DNA of 64,000 nucleotides. Source: Nocardia rhizosphaerihabitans. Lineage in GTDB: Bacteria; Actinomycetota; Actinomycetes; Mycobacteriales; Mycobacteriaceae. Both the position numbers and the translations under genes were made by a program. The notes below the pieces were generated by a model, which ran no database searches, had not been told where the DNA came from, and saw only the letters and a program-made list of their open reading frames with translations. The stretch spans positions 560,595 through 624,594 of the forward strand of contig NZ_BMNE01000002.1 in NCBI RefSeq assembly GCF_014646295.1. The letters are read 5' to 3'. Position 1 is the stretch's first letter, and every line of letters starts with the position of its first letter. Shown here piece by piece: positions 47,312 through 54,502 of the stretch.

Positions 47312-47476
47312 CGGCAACTTCACAGGAATGGCGAACTCGACGGCCGCCGCGCTGGTACCGGCCACGAACTGGTGCAACCGAATTCGCTCGACGGACGCCG
47401 GGCTCGGGTTGATCAGGGTGACTTCGATATCGCCGCGTGCCTGTAGGCGATTGGCTGCCACCGCGCCCGCGTTCAT
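47306..47476 (-). pseudogene. N-terminal remnant of an NAD(P)/FAD-dependent oxidoreductase
   Basis: On the minus strand a 56-codon frame contains VAANRLQARGDIEVTLINPS and VERIRLHQFVAGT. This matches the region just after the FAD-binding GxGxxG of NDH-2-like oxidoreductases. The glycine motif itself is missing upstream and the frame stops after FAIPVKLPS, so over 300 residues of such a protein are gone. It overlaps the 3' end of the DUF1254 gene. Confidence 0.6.
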
Positions 47477-47533
47477 AGTCCGGCCGCTGGTGGGTCATCT
47501 CGCCATTCGGCCGGTCACGTCGGCGTTCGTCGG

Positions 47534-47953
47534 TCAGCTGGAGCCGCTGGGCAGCAGTCCGGCCGAGCCGCTGCCGAGCTGGGCGTCTCCGGTGATCTCG
47601 ACGACGAGGGTCTTCGTGGAGGAGCCCTGGGTGGCCACGATCGTGTATGTCCCCTTGGCCGGTGGGCGCCAGGTGCCGCGGATCGCGCTGCGCTGTCGGT
47701 CCGGATAGTCCAGGCGTTCGGGCGAACTGAGCTCGCGGCCATTGATCGTCACGGTGGCGGGCAGTGCGTAGTCGGAGCCGAACATCCGGGCCATGACGCT
47801 ACAGTTGGCGCCCACATAATCGCAGGCGACGGGCATTTCGCTGTTTCCCCAGGCGGAAATGGTGATGTCCTCCACCTCCGCCGAGGCCGCGGGAGCCAGG
47901 GTGGCTGGGATCAGTGCGCCCGCCGCCAGGGCGATCAATGCTGCGATTCGCAT
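47534..47953 (-). CDS. small secreted protein of unknown function
   Basis: A 139-residue exported protein: signal peptide IAALIALAAGALIPATLAPA with cleavage near ASAEV, a two-Cys motif (VACDYVGANCSVMA) and a beta-rich domain (ATVTINGRELSSP, KGTYTIVATQGSSTKTLVV) resembling an immunoglobulin-like fold. A Gly/Ser-rich tail ends it. No family recognised. Confidence 0.75.
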   Translation of the reverse strand: MRIAALIALAAGALIPATLAPAASAEVEDITISAWGNSEMPVACDYVGANCSVMARMFGSDYALPATVTINGRELSSPERLDYPDRQRSAIRGTWRPPAKGTYTIVATQGSSTKTLVVEITGDAQLGSGSAGLLPSGSS

Positions 47954-48056
47954 GGGTTCGGTGGTCCTTCCGTGGGCGAGGTCAGCCCCGGCGCTCGTCC
48001 CCGGAACCGCGTGAAGCGGTAGCGTTCCACGATTTTCGAAGGGCCGGTACCCCGAA

Positions 48057-48079
48057 AACCCAGGGCTTGACCCTGGGTT
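48057..48079 (-). terminator. terminator after the TetR / PH-like operon
   Basis: A perfect 9-bp stem (AACCCAGGG with CCCTGGGTT) and a five-base loop. Read leftward it is followed by TTTTCGG, a short U-run. It lies 30 bases past the stop at 48108. Confidence 0.75.
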
Positions 48080-48107
48080 CCCGGACCCGGGCGGTACCCG
48101 ATCCGCG

Positions 48108-48461
48108 TCAGCGGACGCACCTGGATTCGATCAGTGCGACCGTTGCGGCGGGATCGTCGACCTCGACGATCAGCCGGGCGTAGCGCTCGTCAGTGAGCTC
48201 GATCACCACGGCCTTCGCGCCGTCGCGAACGTCCCAGAACACACGCTCCCCGTCGATGTGGAACGTCCCCGCTGTGATGACACCCGGCAGATGGGTACCC
48301 GGAGCGCGGATGCCCTTACGCTCCTTGACAATCCCCGGATCGATGGTTGCGCCGCGCACATTGGCCAAGGGAATCGACAGGTGGCTCTTCAGTGCCCACA
48401 GCTTGTCCAGGCCTTCCATGCGAACGATCAAGTTGCTTCCGTCGATGACGACCTCAGCCAC
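48108..48461 (-). CDS. PH-domain-like hypothetical protein
   Basis: A 117-residue protein of the short bacterial PH-like type: IDGSNLIVRMEGLDKLWALK, PLANVRGATIDPG, VFWDVRDGAKAVVIEL, ARLIVEVDDPAATVALIE. Such proteins are common in actinobacteria, without known ligand. It begins 21 bases after the TetR stop on the same strand, so the TetR gene probably leads a two-gene operon. Confidence 0.78.
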   Translation of the reverse strand: MAEVVIDGSNLIVRMEGLDKLWALKSHLSIPLANVRGATIDPGIVKERKGIRAPGTHLPGVITAGTFHIDGERVFWDVRDGAKAVVIELTDERYARLIVEVDDPAATVALIESRCVR

Positions 48462-48482
48462 GGTTTCCTCCTGTTGTGATGC

Positions 48483-48977
48483 TCATCGGCTCGATTCGGA
48501 TCGTCGGCACCACTGATCGACGATCTCCGATACTGGATCTCCCGCACGGGCACGCAGTCGCAGCCCGAGCAGCATCGTTGCGGGCAACGCACCCCCGGAG
48601 GCGCTGGCGGCAGCATCCAATTCGGCAAAGGCGCCGCGAACCTCGGCACTGACCTCGGGATCGACCGCCGCCTGTTCGATGGCCGCCATCAGCAGCAGAT
48701 CGAGGTCGATGATCTGCTCGGAGAGCACCGTTGTGCGTAGGACCTCGAGCGGCTCCTCGGCGACGGCCAGTGCGTGAACGTTCTTCGCTCGCGCACGCCG
48801 CAGCGCCCGCAGATACAACCCCCGCTTGCTGCCGAAGGTTCGGTACAGACTGTGCCGGTGTACACCGAGCTCGCCGACGAGGTCGTCGATCGACACCGCG
48901 TCGAACCCGCTCCGCGCGAACAGTTTCGTCGCCGCCTCGACGGCCGCCTCTTCGTCAAATGTCCTCGGTCGCGCCAT
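48483..48977 (-). CDS. TetR-family transcriptional regulator
   Basis: A 164-residue TetR protein, short for the family. The DNA-binding domain is at 1-55 (FDEEAAVEAATKLFARSGFDA, LGVHRHSLYRTFGSKRGLYL). The ligand domain is reduced. The ATG is preceded within 30 bases by a perfect inverted repeat, a likely autoregulatory operator. The PH-like gene follows. Confidence 0.85.
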   Translation of the reverse strand: MARPRTFDEEAAVEAATKLFARSGFDAVSIDDLVGELGVHRHSLYRTFGSKRGLYLRALRRARAKNVHALAVAEEPLEVLRTTVLSEQIIDLDLLLMAAIEQAAVDPEVSAEVRGAFAELDAAASASGGALPATMLLGLRLRARAGDPVSEIVDQWCRRSESSR

Positions 48978-48988
48978 ATCTCGACATT

Positions 48989-49006
48989 AACCGTTTGGGA
49001 ACGGTT
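48989..49006. promoter_or_regulatory. candidate TetR operator
   Basis: AACCGTT-TGGG-AACGGTT is a perfect 7-bp inverted repeat 12-29 bases upstream of the TetR start. An overlapping wider repeat, TTTGGGAA with TTCCCAAA (48995-49029), flanks it. Confidence 0.6.
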
Positions 49007-49184
49007 GGTCAAGAATGGTCATTCCCAAATGTTTCGGGCGGTAGCAGTGGCCGACCAGGCGGCCTAGGAGCTCGGCGTCACTCAACGGCAGGTGTTCGCT
49101 TTGGCGTACATGTACGACCTTGCGCGGCGTGCTGGAGCGTGCTGTGTTCCGCGTTGTGAAGGTGGCCGGGGTGACCTGGCACCT

Positions 49185-49261
49185 TGGTGCCCCCACTGGG
49201 ACTCGAACCCAGACTGCGCGGATTTTAAGTCCGCTGCCTCTGCCAATTGGGCTATAGGGGC
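49185..49261 (-). tRNA. tRNA-Leu (TAA), short variable loop, CCA encoded
   Basis: On the minus strand: acceptor GCCCCTA/TGGGGGC, leucine-like D-arm (GCC, loop with AATTGGCAGA, GGC), anticodon stem GCGGA/TCCGC around CTTAAAA (anticodon TAA), variable loop of five bases (GCAGT), T-arm CTGGG/CCCAG around TTCGAGT, discriminator A and encoded CCA. The length is 77 with CCA. The missing long variable arm is unusual for bacterial leucine tRNA. Confidence 0.88.
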
Positions 49262-49378
49262 GTCCCGGACAGCCTAGCGACTCGTACGGGTGTACCGGAA
49301 TCTTGTCGGTGGACAAGGTCGGCCCGGCGTGTCGCCTGATGACTCGCGCCGGTCCGACCTTATCGCCGAGACTGCCGG

Positions 49379-50890
49379 TCAGTCGGTTGTCGGCGACTTC
49401 TTGCCGAGGACGGAGTGGCGGCGGCTGTAGGCGAAGTAGACCACGAAGCCGATGGCCATCCAGACGATGAAGCGGATCCAGGTGTCCACCGAGAGGTTGA
49501 CCATCAGCCACAGGCAGGACAGGACGGCCAGGATGGGGACGAGGGGGACCAGGGGGACGCGGAAGCCGCGGGGGAGGTCGGGGCGGGTCCGGCGCAGGAT
49601 GATGACGCCGACCGAGACCAGGACGAAGGCGAACAGCGTGCCGATGTTCACCATTTCTTCGAGGGTGCCGAAGTCGACGAACCCGGCCAGCACGCAGCAG
49701 ACGATGCCGACGAGGACGGTCAGGCGAACCGGCGTGCCACGCGAGCCGGTGTGGGCCAGCCAGCGCGGCAGCAGCCCGTCGCGCGCCATCGCGAACAGCA
49801 CGCGGGTCTGGCCGAGGAACAGCACCATCACCACGGTGGTCAGGCCGGCCAGCGCGCCGATGGAGATGACGTTCTTGGCCCAGTCGACGCCGTGGATCGC
49901 GAAGGCGGTTGCCAGCGTGGCGTTCTCACCGGCCAGGTCGGTGTAGGGCACCATGCCGGTGAGCACCAGCGACACCGCGACATAGAGCACGGTCACGATG
50001 AGCAGCGAACCGAGGATGCCGCGCGGCACCGCCTTCTGCGGGTTCTTGGTCTCCTCGGCGGCGGTGGCGACGACGTCGAAACCGATGAACGCGAAGAACA
50101 CCAGGCTGGCCGCGGCGAGCAGGCCGTACCAGCCGAAGTTGCTGTCACCCGCGCCGGTCAGGAACGAGAACAGCGACTGATGCAGGCCGCTAGCGCCGTC
50201 CTCGGCAGGCTGCGACGGCGGGATGTAGGGGCTCAGGTTGGAGGCCTTGAAATAGGTCATGCCGAGGACGAGCACCAGCGCGATGACGCCGAGCTTGATC
50301 GCGACCGCGATCGCCGACACCCGCGAGGACACCTTGGTGCCGATGGCCAGCAGGACGCCGAGCACCGCGATCAGCGTGACCGCGCCCCAGTCGAAGGTGA
50401 CCGAGCCGAGTTGCATGGTGGCGGACTCGAATCCGAAGACCGTGCCCAGATACTGCGACCAGCCCTTGGCGACCACCGACGCGGCGAGCGCGAATTCGAG
50501 TATGAGGTCCCAGCCGATGATCCAGGCGACCAATTCACCGAAAGTGGCATAGGAATAGGTGTAGGCGCTACCGGCGACCGGCACCGTCGAGGCGAATTCG
50601 GCATAGCAGAACGCGGTGAGACCACAGGCGATCGCGGCGAACACGAAAGCCAGCGAGACCGAGGGGCCCGCCACATTGCCCGCGGTCCGCGCAGTGAGCG
50701 TGAAGATACCGGCGCCGACGACCACCGCGACACCGAAGATCGTGAGATCCCACGCCGTCAGGTCTTTGCGGAGTCTGGAATCCGGTTCGTCGGTGTCGAG
50801 AATCGATTGCTCGACGGATTTGGTGCGGAACAATCCACTGCTGCGTGCGGATGTTCGGCCCGCCTCTGGTGTGGCTTCCGGTGTCGGCAC
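49379..50890 (-). CDS. APC-superfamily amino acid permease
   Basis: A 503-residue membrane protein with about twelve transmembrane segments. Family marks are LTAWDLTIFGVAVVVGAGIFTLTA near the N-terminus, a conserved FFAFIGFDVVATAAEETKNP segment in the middle and TLFAFVLVSVGVIILRRTRPD later. It matches the cationic amino acid / YfnA-like branch; the substrate is not determinable. The GTG start at 50890 follows AAGGAGAAAG. The peptide transporter gene lies 49 bases upstream in the same direction, so they may share a transcript. Confidence 0.92.
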   Translation of the reverse strand: MPTPEATPEAGRTSARSSGLFRTKSVEQSILDTDEPDSRLRKDLTAWDLTIFGVAVVVGAGIFTLTARTAGNVAGPSVSLAFVFAAIACGLTAFCYAEFASTVPVAGSAYTYSYATFGELVAWIIGWDLILEFALAASVVAKGWSQYLGTVFGFESATMQLGSVTFDWGAVTLIAVLGVLLAIGTKVSSRVSAIAVAIKLGVIALVLVLGMTYFKASNLSPYIPPSQPAEDGASGLHQSLFSFLTGAGDSNFGWYGLLAAASLVFFAFIGFDVVATAAEETKNPQKAVPRGILGSLLIVTVLYVAVSLVLTGMVPYTDLAGENATLATAFAIHGVDWAKNVISIGALAGLTTVVMVLFLGQTRVLFAMARDGLLPRWLAHTGSRGTPVRLTVLVGIVCCVLAGFVDFGTLEEMVNIGTLFAFVLVSVGVIILRRTRPDLPRGFRVPLVPLVPILAVLSCLWLMVNLSVDTWIRFIVWMAIGFVVYFAYSRRHSVLGKKSPTTD

Positions 50891-50939
50891 GGTCTTTCTC
50901 CTTCTGTGCGAACGTCTTCGGGGAGTACCCGGAGGCAGG

Positions 50940-52427
50940 TCAGTGCACGCCCTGCATGTGACGCTTGATCCAGGGGGCGCACGCGACCACGACGAGACCG
51001 GCCGCGATGGCGGCGGCGCCGCTGATCCCGAAGTAAGCGGTCTCGCTGTCGGGGCTGTAGTAGCGGGCCAGGGTGCCTGCCATCGAGGTGCCGATACCGA
51101 CCGAGAAGAAGTACAGGGCCATCATCTGGGAGCGGAACGCGGCGGGCGCGAGATGAGTGGTCACCGCGAGACCGATCGGCGAGAGCAGTAGTTCGGAGAC
51201 GGCGAAGCCGCCGAGGATGACGAACACCGCGAGCACCGGGACGGTCTTGCCCTCGAATCCGCTCAGCAGCGCGAACAGCCAGAACGCGATGCCCATGCCG
51301 ATGACGCCGAGGGCGAACTTGATCGGGGTGCTCGGCGCCCGGTTGCCGAGCTTGGTCCACATGAGCGCGAACAGCGGCGAGAGCGCGATGATCCACACCG
51401 GCTCGACCGAGCCGATCCAGCTCGCGGGCGCTTCCCAGCCGAAGATCCGCCAGTCGATGCGCTCGTCGGAGTACACCGCGAGCATGGTGAACATCTGCTG
51501 GAACAGCGACCAGAACACCGCGTTGGCGATGAACAGCGGGATGAAGGCGAGCACCCTGGTTCGCTCGACCGGGGTCACCTTGGCGCTGGTGAGCAGCACC
51601 GCGAAATAGGCGATCGAGGCAAGCACGATGACGCCGGTGGTGACGTCGGAGAGATTGTCGAGCGTGATCAGCCCGGCTGCCACGGCCACCGCCACCACGA
51701 CCGCGGCGACGGCGGTACCGATCAGCACCGGGGTCAGGTCATTGCGGGTGACCGGGTTGGGCACGTCGCGGCCGTGAGTGCCCAGGTTGCGCCGGAAGAT
51801 CACGTACTGGGTCAGGCCGAGCGCCATGCCGACCGCGGCGGCGGCGAAGCCGACGTGGAAGCCCCACTCACGCTGCAGCAGACCGGTGATCAGCGGACCG
51901 GTGAACGCGCCGATATTGATGCCGAGATAGAACAGCGTGAAACCACCGTCGACGCGCGCATCCGAGGGCGCGTACAGCGTGCCGAGCAACGACGACGCGT
52001 TCGCCTTCAGCGCGCCGCTGCCGAGCGCGACGAGCACGAGGCCGGCACCGACACCGGTCAGCCCGGGCAGCACCGCCAGCGCGATATGGCCCGCCATCAC
52101 CACGACACCGCCATAGAAGACGGTGCGCTCCATGCCCAGCACCCGGTCGGCAATCCAGCCGCCGAGCACGGTGGACAGATACACCAGGCCGCCGTACGCG
52201 CCGACGATGCCCAGCGCCGTGCTCTGATCGAGGCCGAGCCCGCCCTCGGTGGTCGAGTAGTAGAGGTAGTAGCCCAGGATCGTGAGCATGCCGTAGAAGG
52301 AGAAACGCTCCCACAGCTCGACGCCGAACAGGTTGGTCAAGCCGATCGGATGACCGAACAGGGTACGTTCGGCAGCCTCGTCGGCGGGGCCTGGCGGGTC
52401 GCCGAGCCGCGTTTCTTCGGTGGACAT
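50940..52427 (-). CDS. POT/PTR-family peptide MFS transporter
   Basis: A 495-residue proton-dependent oligopeptide transporter. The PTR motif is FGVELWERFSFYGMLTILGYYL, with LVYLSTVLGGWIADRVLG and FTLFYLGINIGAFTGPL following. It should import di- and tripeptides. Twelve to fourteen hydrophobic segments are visible. The ATG at 52427 is supported by the conserved N-terminus; an upstream start would add 12 residues. It precedes an amino acid permease, suggesting peptide use as nitrogen source. Confidence 0.93.
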   Translation of the reverse strand: MSTEETRLGDPPGPADEAAERTLFGHPIGLTNLFGVELWERFSFYGMLTILGYYLYYSTTEGGLGLDQSTALGIVGAYGGLVYLSTVLGGWIADRVLGMERTVFYGGVVVMAGHIALAVLPGLTGVGAGLVLVALGSGALKANASSLLGTLYAPSDARVDGGFTLFYLGINIGAFTGPLITGLLQREWGFHVGFAAAAVGMALGLTQYVIFRRNLGTHGRDVPNPVTRNDLTPVLIGTAVAAVVVAVAVAAGLITLDNLSDVTTGVIVLASIAYFAVLLTSAKVTPVERTRVLAFIPLFIANAVFWSLFQQMFTMLAVYSDERIDWRIFGWEAPASWIGSVEPVWIIALSPLFALMWTKLGNRAPSTPIKFALGVIGMGIAFWLFALLSGFEGKTVPVLAVFVILGGFAVSELLLSPIGLAVTTHLAPAAFRSQMMALYFFSVGIGTSMAGTLARYYSPDSETAYFGISGAAAIAAGLVVVACAPWIKRHMQGVH

Positions 52428-52591
52428 AGGGGAACGATCCCACGTCCAAACGGTGTACAGCAATTTTCCCGCATCGTCGCGGGTTCGGCGCGCCGCGGGA
52501 GTCTCACCTCGGCAGAACTCGGCGCGCGGCGGCCTCGTGCGCCAATTACGCTGGAGTGGCTCGACTCCCGCGACGGACGAGGAAATCAGAC

Positions 52592-53038
52592 ATGCTGACT
52601 GCCGAAGTCACGGTGCCGGTGGACCGCGGTGCGGCCTTCGCGACCCTGTCCGACGGCTGGCTGTACGCGAGCTGGGTGGTCGGCGCCTCGCATATCGGCC
52701 GGGTCGACCCGGGTTGGCCCGCCGTCGGCAGCCGCATCCACTACCGATTCGGGCTGTGGCCGGTGTTGATCAGCGATACCACGGTGGTGCGGGCCGTCGA
52801 CCCGCCGCGTCGGCTGGAGCTGGAGGCGCGGCTGTGGTCGGTGGGGTCGGCCTGGATCCGGCTGACGCTGACCGAGGAGAAACCGGGCCACACCACCATC
52901 CGGATGACCGAGCGGGCCTCCCGCGGCCCGGCGCAGCTGATTCCCGGACTGGCCCAGGACCTCGTCTTCGCCGCCCGCAACCAGGAATCGCTGGACCGGC
53001 TGGCGGATCTGATCAGGGCGCGCACACAGAAGTCATGA
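52592..53038 (+). CDS. SRPBCC-family (START-like) protein
   Basis: A 148-residue protein of the polyketide-cyclase/START fold: VDRGAAFATLSDGWLYASWVVG, a hydrophobic ligand cavity, and MTERASRGPAQLIPGL. Mycobacterial relatives often lie next to phytoene-dehydrogenase-like genes, not present here. The ATG at 52592 has GAGGAA upstream; an earlier in-frame start at 52556 lacks one. Ligand unknown. Confidence 0.82.
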   Translation: MLTAEVTVPVDRGAAFATLSDGWLYASWVVGASHIGRVDPGWPAVGSRIHYRFGLWPVLISDTTVVRAVDPPRRLELEARLWSVGSAWIRLTLTEEKPGHTTIRMTERASRGPAQLIPGLAQDLVFAARNQESLDRLADLIRARTQKS

Positions 53039-53094
53039 GCGTGTGGCGGCGCGTGGCCGGGCGGGCCGAGCTGGACGCCGACGCCGAGAAGAAG

Positions 53095-53127
53095 GCCGGA
53101 CGCGCACCACTGTGGCGCGCGTCCGGC
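53095..53127. terminator. hairpin terminator after the SRPBCC gene
   Basis: An 11-bp perfect stem (GCCGGACGCGC with GCGCGTCCGGC) lies between convergent genes ending at 53038 and 53201. Confidence 0.6.
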
Positions 53128-53200
53128 TGCGACCGGTGCAGCACCGGCCCGGCCACCTCCGGCAGCGGCAGGCAATGGCCGCGCCGGAGCTGACCACGGG

Positions 53201-53410
53201 CTACTGGCTGGGTTCGGGCAGCTCGCAGTCGTTGACCTTGGGGTTGACCCCCATGTAGTTCAACGGACCGGCGACCACCGTCACCGCGATGGTGCTCAGC
53301 GTCGCGCAGTTCTGGTCACGCTCGGTGAGATAGCCGCGCTGACCTGCGGCGATAACGCCGATCACCAGCCACACCAGCACCAGGAGCGGAATGAGGCGGG
53401 ACAGATACAT
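53201..53410 (-). CDS. small single-pass membrane protein
   Basis: A 69-residue protein with one N-terminal hydrophobic segment (LIPLLVLVWLVIGVIAA) and a second weaker one (STIAVTVVAGPLNYMG); two Cys (DQNCATL, NDCELPEP) may form a disulfide outside. GGAGGAG precedes the ATG. Similar short proteins are common in mycobacteria and Nocardia, without known role. Confidence 0.75.
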   Translation of the reverse strand: MYLSRLIPLLVLVWLVIGVIAAGQRGYLTERDQNCATLSTIAVTVVAGPLNYMGVNPKVNDCELPEPSQ

Positions 53411-53440
53411 GATGTCTCCTCCAGGAAGTCCGGCCGGGGA

Positions 53441-53596
53441 TCAGTACCAGTGCCGCCGGCCGCCGACCGGACGGCCCATGCCGCCGACCAGGGCGAGGAC
53501 GACGCCGATCACCAGCAGGATCACGCCGATGGTGGTCAGCAGCGAGATGCCGAGGACGAGTCCTAGGATGAGGAGAATTGCGCCGAGAATGATCAT
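53441..53596 (-). CDS. small membrane protein, DUF6131 family
   Basis: A 51-residue protein made almost wholly of two hydrophobic stretches (MIILGAILLILGLVLGI; TIGVILLVIGVVLALVGG) ending in GRRHWY. This is the DUF6131 pattern of actinobacteria, function unknown. The ATG at 53596 gives the family N-terminus; an upstream in-frame extension is not membrane-like. Confidence 0.78.
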   Translation of the reverse strand: MIILGAILLILGLVLGISLLTTIGVILLVIGVVLALVGGMGRPVGGRRHWY

Positions 53597-53731
53597 TGAG
53601 CTCACCTGTTCGGTATGGGGTCTACGTCGGGATGTGCCGGGATAGTCCGCCACATCGGGCGTATGCCCCGTTGTGCCGATCGGAAACAGGTATCGCTTGC
53701 GCGGGAACGGATCTGCCGGAATCGCGGCCGG

Positions 53732-54322
53732 TCAGCGGGTGGTTGCCCCGCGCCGGGACGCCGCCTCGTTGTCGGCGGTCATCCGGTAGACCGTGCGCTC
53801 CATGGTGGCCAGGATCCCGGTGATCGGCAGGGTGCCAGCGGCGAAACGGCCGATCAGGGCCAGTGCCATATTGCCCAGGATGAGGCCGAGATCGTCGAGG
53901 TAGCCGGGGTCGAGGTCGCGCAGCGCGACCTCGGCGACCGGGAGCACCGCGATCAGGCCCTGGCTGTCGAGGCGTTCGCCGCCGGGTCCGGTGCGGGCGT
54001 GGTGGTAGGCCTCGAGCATCTTGGGATTGCGCTCCCACGGCTCGAAAACGGTGCGCAGCAGCCGGGTCAGGCTGTCGCGGACGGACTCGCCGGGTTCGGG
54101 TGGGGTCACGTCCGCGTAGGCGTTGGCGTCCATCCACTGCTGCAGCGCGGCGATGATCAGCTCGTCCCTGGTGTGGAAGAGCCGGTAGATCTTGGCCAGC
54201 GAGACGTGGGCCTGCGCGGCGACGGTGCGTAGCTGGACGGCGTCGTAACCGTCGGTGGTCAGCAGGTCCAGCACCACCGCGATGATCTTCGCCGATGCGT
54301 CCGATTCCGTTCCGCTGCCCAC
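53732..54322 (-). CDS. TetR-family regulator
   Basis: A 196-residue TetR protein. The DNA-binding part is near residues 8-55 (KIIAVVLDLLTTDGYDAVQLRTVA, VSLAKIYRLFHTRDELI). The ligand domain has WERNPKMLEAYHHARTGPGG and GNMALALIGRFAAG, as in KstR-like/TetR regulators of lipid or sterol genes in this group. The GTG at 54322 is the start; the frame stays open far upstream across other genes without sense. A small inverted repeat lies just upstream. Confidence 0.83.
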   Translation of the reverse strand: MGSGTESDASAKIIAVVLDLLTTDGYDAVQLRTVAAQAHVSLAKIYRLFHTRDELIIAALQQWMDANAYADVTPPEPGESVRDSLTRLLRTVFEPWERNPKMLEAYHHARTGPGGERLDSQGLIAVLPVAEVALRDLDPGYLDDLGLILGNMALALIGRFAAGTLPITGILATMERTVYRMTADNEAASRRGATTR

Positions 54323-54347
54323 CGTTGAATGGTAGCGTCGCGCGGTG

Positions 54348-54360
54348 GTAACCCAGTTAC
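54348..54360. promoter_or_regulatory. candidate TetR operator
   Basis: GTAAC-CCA-GTTAC is a perfect 5-bp inverted repeat, 26 bases upstream of the TetR start and in the region shared with the divergent LVIVD gene. Binding by the TetR protein is inference. Confidence 0.45.
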
Positions 54361-54471
54361 TGCTGGATGAGGTCGGTGCACGCCTCGTCTGAACGAAGCG
54401 ACACCCAACCACTGACGAGGTCTTCCTCCGCTGCCGCGTGGCGGTGGAACAGCTCGCAGGCGAAAGAAAGG

Positions 54472-54491
54472 CGGCCCCGTTCGCGGGGCCG
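54472..54491 (+). promoter_or_regulatory. TTCG-loop hairpin in the leader of the LVIVD gene
   Basis: CGGCCCCG-TTCG-CGGGGCCG forms a perfect 8-bp stem with a TTCG tetraloop, ending 11 bases before the ATG at 54503. It occupies the ribosome-site position and is preceded by GAAAGAAAGG. Confidence 0.5.
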
Positions 54492-54502
54492 GCGACAACT
54501 CC

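Noticed and set aside
53035..53193. 52-codon frame starting in the SRPBCC stop (ATGA)
   Set aside because: The overlap looks like coupling, but the peptide contains the terminator hairpin at 53095-53127 and has no recognisable pattern.
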